Source: Novosphingobium rosa NBRC 15208 (GTDB taxonomy: Bacteria > Pseudomonadota > Alphaproteobacteria > Sphingomonadales > Sphingomonadaceae). From it: a stretch of 64,000 nt of DNA. The stretch covers positions 1 through 64,000 of the forward strand of contig NZ_BCZE01000042.1 in the NCBI RefSeq assembly GCF_001598555.1, written 5' to 3'. The position numbers were made by a program, and so were the translations under genes. Positions 25,163 to 34,163 of the stretch are shown here, one piece after another. Each line of letters opens with the position of its first letter. Position 1 is the stretch's first letter. The notes below the pieces were generated by a model. The model made no database searches, was not told the DNA's origin, and saw nothing but the letters and a program-made list of their open reading frames with translations.

Positions 25163-26263
25163 TTACTCGGCAGCGATGGCCTGGTCAGCGATGTAGCTCT
25201 CGACCATCTGCGCGGCGACATCGTCGCTGAACTGCACGGGCGGGTGCTTGCAGAAGTAGGCCGAGGGGCCGGTCAGGGCGCCGCCCTCACCGCGCTCCAG
25301 CGCGACCTTGCAGCAGCGGATGGCGTCCATCACGCAGGCGGCCGAGTTGGGGCTGTCTTCCACCGAGAGGCGCAGCTCCAGGTTCATGGGCACGTTGCCC
25401 CACTGCGCGCCTTCCAGACGGAGGAAGCACAGCTTGTTGTCCTTCTGCCAGGGAACATAGTCCGAGGGGCCAACGTGGATGTTCTCGTCTTCCAGGCGCG
25501 TGGCCAGCATGGCCTGCACGGCTTCGGTCTTCGATTCCTTCTTGGAACCCAGACGCTGGCGGTCGAGCATGTTCATGAAGTCGGTGTTGCCACCGGTGTT
25601 GAGCTGGTAGGTGCGCTCCACGGTCACGCCGCGGGCGGCGAACAGGCTGGAGAGCACGCGGTGCACGATGGTGGCACCGACCTGGGCCTTGATGTCGTCG
25701 CCGACGATGGGCAGGCGCTTGTCAGCGAACTTCTTTTCCCACTCGGGGCGGCTGGCGATGAACACGGGCATGCAGTTGACGACGGCAACGCCGGCCTCAA
25801 GCGCGCATTCCATGTAGAATTCGGTGGCGGTCTGCGAACCGACGGGCAGGAAGTTCACCAGAACCTCGGCGCCGCTGTCCTTGATGGCGGCGATGATGCC
25901 GTCCTTGGTGGCTTCGGGCTCGTCGGCCAGGATGAAGCCCTTGTCGCCCATGCCGGTCATGTGGTCGGCCACGCCGTCCAGGATCTTGCCCATGATGACC
26001 TTGGTGCCGCTGGCGGGCACGTCGGCATGGAACACGGCCGTGCAGTTGGGGCCTGCGAAGATGGCTTCGGAAATGTCCTTGCCGACCTTGCGCTTGTCGA
26101 CGTCGATGCCGAGCACGAAGTCCACATCGCCGGCGCCATAGCCGCCGATGCGGTCATGGATCAGACCTTCCGACGAGTTGTTGGCACGATAATAGGCAAC
26201 GCCCTGAACCAGCGAGCTGGCGCAATTGCCCACGCCGATCACGGCGACCTTAATCGGTTTCAT
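25163..26263 (-). CDS. Inositol-3-phosphate synthase
   Basis: 366 residues, MIPS family. An N-terminal NAD-binding VIGVGNCASSLVQGV, the central GSQTATEFYMECALEAGV, and LNTGGNTDFMNMLDRQR are typical of the short actinobacterial/bacterial type. It cyclises glucose 6-phosphate to inositol 3-phosphate. The ATG at 26263 has GGAGG upstream; a TTG one codon earlier also fits. With the flanking nucleotidyltransferase and CDP-alcohol transferase it suggests inositol phosphate is built into a lipid or solute. Terminator at 25103-25139. Confidence 0.94.
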   Translation of the reverse strand: MKPIKVAVIGVGNCASSLVQGVAYYRANNSSEGLIHDRIGGYGAGDVDFVLGIDVDKRKVGKDISEAIFAGPNCTAVFHADVPASGTKVIMGKILDGVADHMTGMGDKGFILADEPEATKDGIIAAIKDSGAEVLVNFLPVGSQTATEFYMECALEAGVAVVNCMPVFIASRPEWEKKFADKRLPIVGDDIKAQVGATIVHRVLSSLFAARGVTVERTYQLNTGGNTDFMNMLDRQRLGSKKESKTEAVQAMLATRLEDENIHVGPSDYVPWQKDNKLCFLRLEGAQWGNVPMNLELRLSVEDSPNSAACVMDAIRCCKVALERGEGGALTGPSAYFCKHPPVQFSDDVAAQMVESYIADQAIAAE

Positions 26264-26554
26264 CAATTCAATTCCTCCAGGCGAGACGCGGGGGGACGCA
26301 CTCCGCCTTGCGCGTTTCTCGGTAAATCACAGGTCCAAAGCAAGAAGTTGGGCCGCGGTCAAGCGGCCAGATAGGCGTCTCCCGCGCAAAACTGTCGCAG
26401 GACCGCCACAAAGCGGTGTTACGCCAAGCATTTTAGCGATATGCTGCTTTGGTCGCGATAGCGCGGGTTTGCGATGAGTTGCAGGCCAACGCCCCGTAGA
26501 TCTAAGTATTTTTATGCGATTTTTATATCGCTGGCAAAGGGCATTCGCAAGCGC

Positions 26555-27541
26555 ATGGCATCGGTCGGGGGTAAGGTAGCGACAGATGGCGCACCGCAGA
26601 TGAATACGTCACGAGAGTCGGGGCAGGAGCCCGGGAGCAAAAGGCCTGCGCGCCCGATGCGCCCGCGTGAGCTGCAGGACGGCCTTAACCATTACCTCTA
26701 TCACCCGCTGGCGTGGCGGCTGGCGCTGCTGCTGGCCAAAACGCCGCTGACGCCCAACATCGTCTCGGTGATCGGGGCGATGAATGTGGTGGGCGCGGCC
26801 TTCGTCTATGGCTGGGGCTTTGCCCATGGCTGGGGGTGGAAGGGCGCGGCTGTCGGCATGGTGCTGCATATGGCGTGGCATGTGTGGGATGGCGCCGATG
26901 GCGATCTGGCCCGCATCACCGGCCGCGCCAGCCCCATCGGCGAGATGGTGGACGGCATCTGCGACTATGCCAGCCATGTGGTGATGTATTTCGTGCTGGG
27001 CTGGATCGCTTACGAGCAGATCGCGGGCTGGACCGGCTCCTCGCTGATTGCGCTGCTTGCCTGGCCGCTGATGCTGGCGGCGGGCGTGAGCCATGTGGTT
27101 CAGGCCAACCATGTCGAGGTGCAGAAGCGTTCCTACCAGTGGTGGGTCTATGCCAAGCCGTGGATTCGCCAGACCCGCGAAAAGGCCGATGCCAGCACCA
27201 AGGAGGGCGCCTCGGGCGCTTTGGTGTCGCTCTATATGTATGTCGGCGGCAAATTCGCGGGCAACACGCCGCAGATCGACGAGGCGGTGGATCAGGCTCA
27301 GGGCCATCCGGCGCGGCTGGAGGCGATTCGCGCCGCCGCGAAGAAGGAAGCGCCACGCCTTCTGGGCATCCTCAAGGTGCTTGGCCCCAATCCGCGCGCG
27401 GTGTTGCTGGGCTTCTCGATGCTGGCGGGCAGCCCGATCTGGTTTTTCCTGTGGCTGGTGATTGGCCTCAATCTGACGCTCAAGGCCTCGATCCGCATGC
27501 ACAATGCCGCAGCTCTGCGGATTCTGAAGGCCATCGGTTAA
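26555..27541 (+). CDS. CDP-alcohol phosphatidyltransferase family membrane protein
   Basis: About 328 residues. The complete family signature is visible in WDGADGDLARITG followed by SPIGEMVDGICDY, giving the D-x2-D-G-x2-A-R ... G-x3-D-x3-D metal and nucleotide site. Several membrane helices surround it. Such enzymes move a CDP-linked alcohol or lipid onto an alcohol. Next to an inositol-phosphate synthase and a nucleotidyltransferase it may use CDP-inositol or inositol phosphate. Start uncertain (26555 or 26600); neither has a good ribosome site. Divergent from the synthase gene. Confidence 0.88.
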   Translation: MASVGGKVATDGAPQMNTSRESGQEPGSKRPARPMRPRELQDGLNHYLYHPLAWRLALLLAKTPLTPNIVSVIGAMNVVGAAFVYGWGFAHGWGWKGAAVGMVLHMAWHVWDGADGDLARITGRASPIGEMVDGICDYASHVVMYFVLGWIAYEQIAGWTGSSLIALLAWPLMLAAGVSHVVQANHVEVQKRSYQWWVYAKPWIRQTREKADASTKEGASGALVSLYMYVGGKFAGNTPQIDEAVDQAQGHPARLEAIRAAAKKEAPRLLGILKVLGPNPRAVLLGFSMLAGSPIWFFLWLVIGLNLTLKASIRMHNAAALRILKAIG

Positions 27542-27553
27542 AGGGAGGGCGGC

Positions 27554-28765
27554 ATGGCGACGCTTTACGATGAAGCGCAGGATCTCTCGGAACGCCTGAC
27601 CATCCTGCGCCGCGCCATCCATGCCGAGCCCGAACTGGGCCTGCACACGCCCAGAACGCTGGCCAAGGTGAAGGCCTCGCTGGCTCATCTGCCGCTCGCA
27701 TGGCGCGAAGGCCCCTCCACCACCGGCGCCGTGGCCTTTCTGCGCGGCGGCGCGGGGCCCGAACAGAACCGCCGCGTGGTGCTGCTGCGCGGCGATATGG
27801 ACGCGCTGCCGATGGGCGAGGAAACCGGCCTGCCCTTCGCCTCGACCATCCCCAACACCATGCATGCCTGCGGTCATGACGCCCACACCGCCATGCTGAC
27901 CGGCGCGGTGGAGCTGCTGGCGGCCCGGGCCAACACCCTGCCCGGCGACGTGCTGTTCATGTTCCAGCCCGGCGAGGAAGGCCATCACGGCGCGCGTTTC
28001 ATGATCGAGGACGGGCTGCTGCAAACCCCCGATGGCCGCCAGCCCGATGCCGCCTTCGCGCTGCATGTCATGCCCAATGCCCCGCACGGGCAGGTGCAGG
28101 GCCGCGCTGGGGCCTTGATGGCCAGCGCCGACCAGATCGACATCACCGTGACGGGTGCGGGCGGCCATGCCAGCATGCCGCATCACGCCGCCGACCCGAT
28201 TCCCGTTGCCTGCGAGATCGTCACCGCGATCCAGACCATGGTGACGCGTCAGTTCAACGCTCATGATCCGGTGGTGGTCACCATCGCCAAAATCGAGGCG
28301 GGGACGACTCACAATGTCATCCCGGATACCGCGCATCTGAAAGGCACGATGCGTTCGCTCTCCCCCGCCAACCGCGCCGCCTTGCGTGAAGCGCTCGCCA
28401 GGCTGGCCGAGGGAATCGCCGCAGCGCATGGCCAGCGGGCCGAAGTGACGATCCATCCCGGCTTCCCGGTCACGCTCTGCGATCCGCGCGCCGTCGATCT
28501 GGCGCAAAAAGTCAGCGGCCAGCTGTTCGAGGCGGACAGCTTCCTGCGCCTCCCCGCGCCGATCATGGGGGCCGAGGATTTCTCCTATGTGCTGGAGCAG
28601 TCCCCCGGCGCCATGCTCTTCCTGGGCGCGGCCCATTGCGATGTGGACGCGGCCCGGGCCAATGGCATCCACTCCCCCCGCATGGTGCTGGATGAGGCGG
28701 TGCTGCCGCGCGGCAGCGCCCTGCTGGCCGGGCTGGGTCAGGCCTTCCTCGAAACCGGTTGGTAA
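27554..28765 (+). CDS. M20-family amidohydrolase (hippurate-hydrolase-like)
   Basis: 403 residues. The M20D pattern is complete: RRAIHAEPELGLHT, RGDMDALPM, HACGHDAHTAML (metal ligands), FQPGEEGHHGARFMI with the catalytic Glu pair, and GAEDFSYVLEQSPGAM near the end. A dimerisation lid sits in the middle. It removes acyl groups from N-acyl amino acids or related amides; the exact substrate is unknown. AAGGGAGGG precedes the ATG. It follows the CDP-alcohol gene by 12 bases, so it may share its transcript. Confidence 0.92.
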   Translation: MATLYDEAQDLSERLTILRRAIHAEPELGLHTPRTLAKVKASLAHLPLAWREGPSTTGAVAFLRGGAGPEQNRRVVLLRGDMDALPMGEETGLPFASTIPNTMHACGHDAHTAMLTGAVELLAARANTLPGDVLFMFQPGEEGHHGARFMIEDGLLQTPDGRQPDAAFALHVMPNAPHGQVQGRAGALMASADQIDITVTGAGGHASMPHHAADPIPVACEIVTAIQTMVTRQFNAHDPVVVTIAKIEAGTTHNVIPDTAHLKGTMRSLSPANRAALREALARLAEGIAAAHGQRAEVTIHPGFPVTLCDPRAVDLAQKVSGQLFEADSFLRLPAPIMGAEDFSYVLEQSPGAMLFLGAAHCDVDAARANGIHSPRMVLDEAVLPRGSALLAGLGQAFLETGW

Positions 28766-28974
28766 CCAAAGTGAGTCTAGGCTTTTCAGGCTCCTGATCC
28801 AACGACAACACAAGCCTAGGGACATTCCGGAGGAAAGCTCCGCATCCTTCCCTAACACGGCGTAGACTATGGCGGCACAATGAGACTCGGTCACCACGTC
28901 CCTGGCCACAGCCTGCTCGCTGGCCCCGAATTCGGGCAGGCGATTGGTGTGGCGCGCGCCGGACTCTGACCGCC

Positions 28975-31242
28975 ATGCTCGCGCTGCCCAAACCCGAGCC
29001 CGAGGTCGAACCCGTCGCGCCCAGAATCGCGGCGCTCGACGCCGATGCCGACCGCAGCTTCGACCGGCGCCGAGCCCGCATCTTCCGCCCCGTGGCGGTG
29101 GTGGCGGTGGTGGCGCTGCTGCTGCTGGCGGTGATCGCCATGCAGCTGGTGGCCAGCAACGACCGCGAAACCCGCGAGCATGAACAGGCCATGGTGGCGC
29201 GCGGCCTCGCCCTGCGCATGCATGAGCTGGAACAGGCCGTCATCCCGCAGGTCGAATGGGACGAGGCGGTGGACCATCTGGGCAATCGCCTCGACCGCCA
29301 TTGGGCCGATGCCTATTTCGCCGTTTTCATGCATTCGCAGGTGGGCGCAACCCGCGCCTTCGTGCTTCAGGGCGATGGGCGGCCCGTCTATGGCGCGCGT
29401 GACGGCAAGCCCACCAATGCCTCGCCCGATGCGATCTTCGCGCCTTTCGCCCCCGCCGCCGAGGCAATGCTGCCGGGGCTGCGCCAGCGTGAAGCGCCCG
29501 CGCATCAGCCGCCTGTTGCGGGGCAAGCGCTGGCCCATGCCGTCCATACCACCGCTCTGGCCCGCGCCGAGGGACAGGTGTGGATCGTCAGCGCCCATCT
29601 GATTCAGCCCGACGGTGGCAAGGTCAAACCGCGCGAGGGCCCGCTCTCCATCGCCATGGTGGCGATTCCGCTCGATGCGCCGATGCTCAGGCTCTTCGGC
29701 CAGCGCTACCGTATTGCCGATATGGTCGTGACGCCCATGCCGCCGCGCGATGACACGATGGCGCGCATCCTGCTCAAGGGGCTCGACGGGGCCGATCTGG
29801 GCTGGATGGTGTGGTCGCCCCAGCGCCCCGGCTCGGCGTTGCTGCGCGAGATCGCCGCGCCGCTCATCATGCTGCTGGTGGCCTTCAGCTGGGGCAGCTG
29901 GATTTTCGTGCGTGAAGCCTCGCAGATGACCCGCGAGCTGATCGACAGCGAGGCCCTCGCCCGCCACGTCGCCTATCACGACACGCTGACCGGCCTGCCC
30001 AACCGCGCCCTGATGTTCGACCGGCTGAGCCAGCTGCTGGCCATCGCCCGGCGCAACACGCCCGGTTTTCCTGCCGATCTGGCGGTGCATTGCCTCGATC
30101 TCGACCGCTTCAAGGAGGTCAACGACACGCTGGGCCACCATGCCGGGGACGAACTGATCCGCAAGGTCGGCGCGATCCTGAAGGAGCTGTGCCGCGAATC
30201 CGATACGGTGGCGCGGCTGGGCGGCGATGAATTCGTGATTCTCCAGCCCGGCACCACCGCGGCGGGCGCCTCGCATCTGGCGGCGCGCATCCTGCGCGAG
30301 CTGTCGCGCCCGATCGATCTCACCTTCGGTCAGGTGGAGATCAGCGCTTCCATCGGCGTGACCATGGTGTCCGATCCAAAGATCGAATCCTCCGATGTGC
30401 TGCGTCAGGCCGATCTGGCGCTCTATGCGGCCAAGGAAGCGGGCCGCAACGGCAGCGCCTTCTTCGAGCCCGAAATGGACGCCGCCCTGCGCCTGCGCCG
30501 CGCGCTTGAGGGCGATCTGCGCCAGGCCATGGCCCTGGGCCAGATCCATATGGCCTATCAGCCGCAGATCGACCGCGATGGCCGCGTCGTCAGCGTCGAG
30601 GCGCTGGTGCGCTGGCAGCACCCCACCAAGGGCGCGATTTCGCCCACCGTGTTGGTGCCGCTGGCCGAGGAGAGCGGACTGGTTCACGAACTTGGTGAAT
30701 ACATCCTGCGCCGCGTCTTCGAGGAGACGCGCGAATGGCCCGGTCTGCGCGTGGCGGTGAACGTCTCGGCGCTGCAGCTGCGCTCGCCGGTGTTCATGGC
30801 GATGGTGACGCGGCTGGTGGCCGAATATGACATCGACCCCCGCCATTACGAGTTCGAGATCACCGAAACCGCGCTGCTGGGCGACGATGGCGTCACCCGC
30901 AACAATCTGACGGTGCTGAGCCAGGAAGGCTTCACCATCGCGCTGGACGATTTCGGCACGGGCTACGCCAGCCTGACCAACCTGCACCGCTTCGCCATCG
31001 ACAAGATCAAGATCGACCGCAGCTTCGTGCAGAACCTCGACAGCGGGGAGGAGGCCGAGGCCTTGATCGATGCGATTGTCCGGCTGGGGCGCGCTCTGGG
31101 GCTGGATATCGTGGCGGAGGGCGTGGAGACCGAGAGCCAGCGGCGGCGGCTGGCTCTGTGTGGCTGCAACCACTTCCAGGGGTATCTGGTGAGCCGGCCT
31201 GTGGGGGCTCGCGAGCTGGAGAAGATGATTCCGGGGAGATAA
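28975..31242 (+). CDS. CHASE4-GGDEF-EAL cyclic-di-GMP enzyme
   Basis: 755 residues. A transmembrane helix (about residues 38-60) and a periplasmic CHASE4-like sensor (IPQVEWDEAVDHLGNRLDRH) are followed by a second helix near residue 300, a GGDEF domain with intact LGGDEFVIL, and an EAL domain with intact SVEALVRW, DDFGTGYASL and EGVET. Both synthase and phosphodiesterase sites look active, so net direction cannot be predicted. It senses something outside the inner membrane and tunes c-di-GMP. A 29-codon open frame ends six bases before the start. Confidence 0.94.
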   Translation: MLALPKPEPEVEPVAPRIAALDADADRSFDRRRARIFRPVAVVAVVALLLLAVIAMQLVASNDRETREHEQAMVARGLALRMHELEQAVIPQVEWDEAVDHLGNRLDRHWADAYFAVFMHSQVGATRAFVLQGDGRPVYGARDGKPTNASPDAIFAPFAPAAEAMLPGLRQREAPAHQPPVAGQALAHAVHTTALARAEGQVWIVSAHLIQPDGGKVKPREGPLSIAMVAIPLDAPMLRLFGQRYRIADMVVTPMPPRDDTMARILLKGLDGADLGWMVWSPQRPGSALLREIAAPLIMLLVAFSWGSWIFVREASQMTRELIDSEALARHVAYHDTLTGLPNRALMFDRLSQLLAIARRNTPGFPADLAVHCLDLDRFKEVNDTLGHHAGDELIRKVGAILKELCRESDTVARLGGDEFVILQPGTTAAGASHLAARILRELSRPIDLTFGQVEISASIGVTMVSDPKIESSDVLRQADLALYAAKEAGRNGSAFFEPEMDAALRLRRALEGDLRQAMALGQIHMAYQPQIDRDGRVVSVEALVRWQHPTKGAISPTVLVPLAEESGLVHELGEYILRRVFEETREWPGLRVAVNVSALQLRSPVFMAMVTRLVAEYDIDPRHYEFEITETALLGDDGVTRNNLTVLSQEGFTIALDDFGTGYASLTNLHRFAIDKIKIDRSFVQNLDSGEEAEALIDAIVRLGRALGLDIVAEGVETESQRRRLALCGCNHFQGYLVSRPVGARELEKMIPGR

Positions 31243-31249
31243 GAAGAAA

Positions 31250-31462
31250 ATGCGAGGGGGTTACCCCCTCGCGCTCCCATTCCGTCTTCCGACGAGATGG
31301 CAGTGGCGCCCGATCCTTGTGCCCAGGCTTTCCACCTGTACCACCTCAGGCGCCGCAGGCTTTAAAGCTCTTTCTGCCTGTGGCGCAGCGACGTTGCTTT
31401 GTCGCTGAACCCTGTGCGCCACGTAGACACTAAAGGGAGCGCGAGGGTTATGACCCTCGCAT
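31250..31462. repeat. Dispersed intergenic element, copy H
   Basis: Beta arm left (GCGAGGGGG-TTA-CCCCCTCGC, GCTCCCATTCCGTCTTCCGA), alpha arm right (CGTAGACACTAAAGGGAGCG, hairpin with TTATGA loop). Between the convergent GGDEF-EAL and FadR-type genes. Confidence 0.92.
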
Positions 31463-31480
31463 CTTCTCCTTCGATCCCCT

Positions 31481-32233
31481 TCAGGCCGCCTTTTCCTGCT
31501 CCATGATCCGCGACACCTCCCCGATGATCGCGGCCATCGCGGCAAAGGCCGCATCGGCATCGCCACGCAGGATGGCCAGCATCACCGCCTCATGCGCGGC
31601 CAGATCGAAGACCTTGCCCGAGATGCTGCGCGTCATGCGGATCGAGGTGCGCAGCGCCGTCGCCACCACATCGCGGAACTGCATGAAGAACGGATTGCCC
31701 GAGGCACGCAGGATCGAGAGGTGGAAGCCGATATCGGCCTCCAGCGCCTCATGGTGAGCGTAGGTCTCCTGCCCGGCCTCTGTGGCCTGCATATGGGCAA
31801 AGGCGGCCTCGATGCCTGCCAGACCCGCTGGATCGCCGGTGCGGGCCGCCAGCGCGGCTGCGCCCGGCTCGATGGCGCTGCGCAGCTGGTTGAACTGCTC
31901 CAGCAACTGAGCGGTCACCTTGCGCTCCAGCATCCAGCGCAGCACATCGGGGTCGAACAGGTTCCAGCAGGCGGCGGGCTGGACGCTGGTGCCCTGCCGG
32001 GGGCGCGCGGTGAGCAGGCCCTTGGCGGTCAGCATCTTCACCGCTTCGCGCGTGACGGAGCGGCTGACGCCCTGCTGATCGGAGAGTTCGGCCTCGGTGG
32101 GGAAGCTGGTGGTTTCATAGGCGCCGGTGACGATCCTTTTGCCCAGCAGATCAAGCAGCCCATAGGTCAGATTGCGCCCGAGCCCCGCCTCTGGCCCCGG
32201 CATCCTGCGGCCATCGGCCAGCGACACATCCAT
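31481..32233 (-). CDS. FadR-subfamily GntR regulator
   Basis: About 250 residues. A winged-helix GntR domain (LTYGLLDLLGKRIVTGAYET ... GVSRSVTREAVKMLTAKGLL) is followed by an FCD effector domain with the conserved His/Asp metal pocket (DIGFHLSILRASGNPFFMQF; AAHEAVMLAILRGD). FCD proteins usually respond to organic or sugar acids. An ATG at 32239 lies only one base after GGGAG; the ATG at 32233 has correct spacing and is used. No catabolic target gene is adjacent, so its regulon is unknown. Confidence 0.9.
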   Translation of the reverse strand: MDVSLADGRRMPGPEAGLGRNLTYGLLDLLGKRIVTGAYETTSFPTEAELSDQQGVSRSVTREAVKMLTAKGLLTARPRQGTSVQPAACWNLFDPDVLRWMLERKVTAQLLEQFNQLRSAIEPGAAALAARTGDPAGLAGIEAAFAHMQATEAGQETYAHHEALEADIGFHLSILRASGNPFFMQFRDVVATALRTSIRMTRSISGKVFDLAAHEAVMLAILRGDADAAFAAMAAIIGEVSRIMEQEKAA

Positions 32234-32443
32234 TCCCATACTCCCAACGTCTTGTCTTTGTGGGCAGTAGAGGCGTCGCCAGACAGCTTGGCAAGAGCCG
32301 AGCCGCTTCGGGACACAGGAATGGGCGCAGTCAGACCGTCGCTGTGGCCAATGCGCCGCAGCGGGATCATCATGCTGATTATGCTGAAAGGTGTTCCCCG
32401 AGGGGGAGGTGATCGATCAGGCCATACCCGAGATCAGAAACTG

Positions 32444-32518
<75 letters not shown>

Positions 32519-32569
32519 ACACCACAGTCTTGCCGTTTGGAGCGAAAAGCGCCGCCGGGCAGGGGGGCG

Positions 32570-32598
32570 CTAATGACCGCCCGATCATCCCTTGTCAA
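32570..32598 (-). promoter_or_regulatory. Candidate promoter of tRNA-Thr
   Basis: On the minus strand a perfect -35 TTGACA is followed after exactly 17 bases by CATTAG as a -10. It lies about 50 bases upstream of the tRNA. Confidence 0.6.
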
Positions 32599-32677
32599 GC
32601 GCCTGTTTTGCATTGAATGAAAATCTCTGTCAGGCACGCGCCCTGCCCCACCGAACCTTCAGGATTTGACCCGCCCC

Positions 32678-32842
32678 ATGCCTTCCGACCCATCAGCCCC
32701 CCTCACCCGCGAGGAACGCCTTGCCGCCAAGCTGCGCGAAAATCTGCGCCGCCGTAAAACGCAGGCCCGCGCCCTGAGCGCCGAGGACGCCGCGCAACAG
32801 ACCAACGCGCAGGACAACGGAGAGAGCGAAAAAGGCGCGTAA
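32678..32842 (+). CDS. 54-residue charged protein
   Basis: Small protein with the core REERLAAKLRENLRRRKTQA, rich in Arg, Ala and Glu, and a polar tail. Similar short Arg-rich proteins are frequent in sphingomonads and other alphaproteobacteria, to my recollection, but have no assigned function. The helical, highly basic middle could bind nucleic acid, which is only a guess. Codon use resembles neighbouring genes. No strong ribosome site. Confidence 0.65.
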   Translation: MPSDPSAPLTREERLAAKLRENLRRRKTQARALSAEDAAQQTNAQDNGESEKGA

Positions 32843-32960
32843 GCTTTCCTTTCCAAATCCGGGCCAACCGGCTAGGGCCTCGGGCCTGTTATTGCCGGGC
32901 CGCCTCCCGCCACATTCGTCGGCGCACGGTCCGGCCTCTACGAGAGGGAGCCCATTACCG

Positions 32961-33647
32961 ATGCCTCGCCTGATCCTCGTCCGCCATGGCCAGAGCCAGT
33001 GGAACCTTGAAAACCGCTTCACCGGCTGGTGGGATGTCGATCTGACCCCCAAGGGCGAGACCGAGGCGATGGCCGCCGGCGAGCTGCTCAAGGACAAGGG
33101 CGTGATCCCCACCGTGGCCTTCACCTCGCTTCAGACGCGCGCGATCCGCACGCTGCATCTGGCGCTGGAGACCGCCGGTCTGGCCTGGATTCCCGAAACC
33201 AAGGACTGGCGCCTGAACGAGCGCCACTATGGCGGCCTCACCGGCCTCAACAAGGCCGAGACCGCCGAAAAGCACGGCGAGGATCAGGTGAAGATCTGGC
33301 GCCGCAGCTTCGACGTGCCGCCTCCGGTGCAGGAGAAGGGCAGCGAGTTCGATCTCTCGACCGATCCGCGCTACGCCGGCATCGCCATCCCTCAGACCGA
33401 GAGCCTGAAGGACACGATCGCCCGCGTGCTGCCTTACTATGAGGAAGCCATCGCCCCCCAACTGAAGGCTGGCGAGACGGTGATCGTCGCCGCGCATGGC
33501 AATTCGCTGCGTGCGCTGGTGAAGCATCTGTCGAAGATTTCGGATGAGGACATTCTCGACCTTGAAATCCCCACCGGTCAGCCCATCATCTTTGAACTCG
33601 ATGCCGATCTGAATGCCACGGAACGCTACTATCTGTCGGAGCGCTAA
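32961..33647 (+). CDS. gpmA: 2,3-bisphosphoglycerate-dependent phosphoglycerate mutase
   Basis: 228 residues, histidine phosphatase superfamily. The phospho-acceptor RHG motif (LILVRHGQSQWNLENRFTGW), ERHYGGLTGLNKAE and the second catalytic His in VAAHGNSLRALVKHL are all present. It interconverts 3- and 2-phosphoglycerate. GAGGGAG lies 9 bases before the ATG. First of a closely spaced run gpmA-purE-purK-folA-ribF (gaps of 3 to 18 bases), probably one operon. Confidence 0.96.
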   Translation: MPRLILVRHGQSQWNLENRFTGWWDVDLTPKGETEAMAAGELLKDKGVIPTVAFTSLQTRAIRTLHLALETAGLAWIPETKDWRLNERHYGGLTGLNKAETAEKHGEDQVKIWRRSFDVPPPVQEKGSEFDLSTDPRYAGIAIPQTESLKDTIARVLPYYEEAIAPQLKAGETVIVAAHGNSLRALVKHLSKISDEDILDLEIPTGQPIIFELDADLNATERYYLSER

Positions 33648-33650
33648 GCC

Positions 33651-34145
33651 ATGACCCGTCCCGGAGCCATTGTTTCCATCGTTATGGGCAGCCAGTCTGA
33701 CTGGCACACCATGAAGAAGGCCGCCGATATCCTCACCGCGCTGGATGTGCCGCATGATGTGCGCATCGTTTCGGCGCATCGCACGCCCGACCGTCTGGTG
33801 GATTTCGCCAAGACGGCAGCGGATGAGGGTTTCAAGGTCATCATCGCGGGCGCGGGCGGCGCGGCGCATCTGCCGGGCATGGTCGCTTCGATGACGCATC
33901 TGCCCGTGCTGGGCGTGCCGGTGCAGTCCAAGACGCTGTCGGGGCAGGATTCGCTGCTCTCGATCGTGCAGATGCCTGCCGGTGTCCCCGTGGGCACGCT
34001 GGCCATCGGCGAGGCGGGCGCAACCAATGCCGGCCTGCTGGCGGCCAAGATCCTGGCCACCAGCGATGAAGCGCTGGCCGCCCGGGTGAAAGCCTATCGC
34101 GTGGCGCAGACCGAATCGGTGGCCGAGCGCCCCACCGACGCCTGA
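33651..34145 (+). CDS. purE: N5-carboxyaminoimidazole ribonucleotide mutase
   Basis: 164 residues, class I PurE. Typical VSIVMGSQSDWHTMKKAADI at the start, VSAHRTPDRLVDFAK, and GAGGAAHLPGMVAS. It moves the carboxylate of N5-CAIR to give CAIR in purine synthesis, using the product of PurK encoded next to it. Starts three bases after gpmA. Confidence 0.97.
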   Translation: MTRPGAIVSIVMGSQSDWHTMKKAADILTALDVPHDVRIVSAHRTPDRLVDFAKTAADEGFKVIIAGAGGAAHLPGMVASMTHLPVLGVPVQSKTLSGQDSLLSIVQMPAGVPVGTLAIGEAGATNAGLLAAKILATSDEALAARVKAYRVAQTESVAERPTDA

Positions 34146-34163
34146 AGGATTACCAGCAACACC

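Noticed and set aside
28879..28968. 29-codon open frame ending six bases before the GGDEF-EAL start
   Set aside because: It could be a leader peptide, but it has no clear ribosome site or composition signal and is too short to judge from one sequence.
26609..31173. Long minus-strand frames opposite the CDP-alcohol, M20 and GGDEF-EAL genes
   Set aside because: Antisense shadows of well-supported plus-strand genes; no domain or ribosome-site support.
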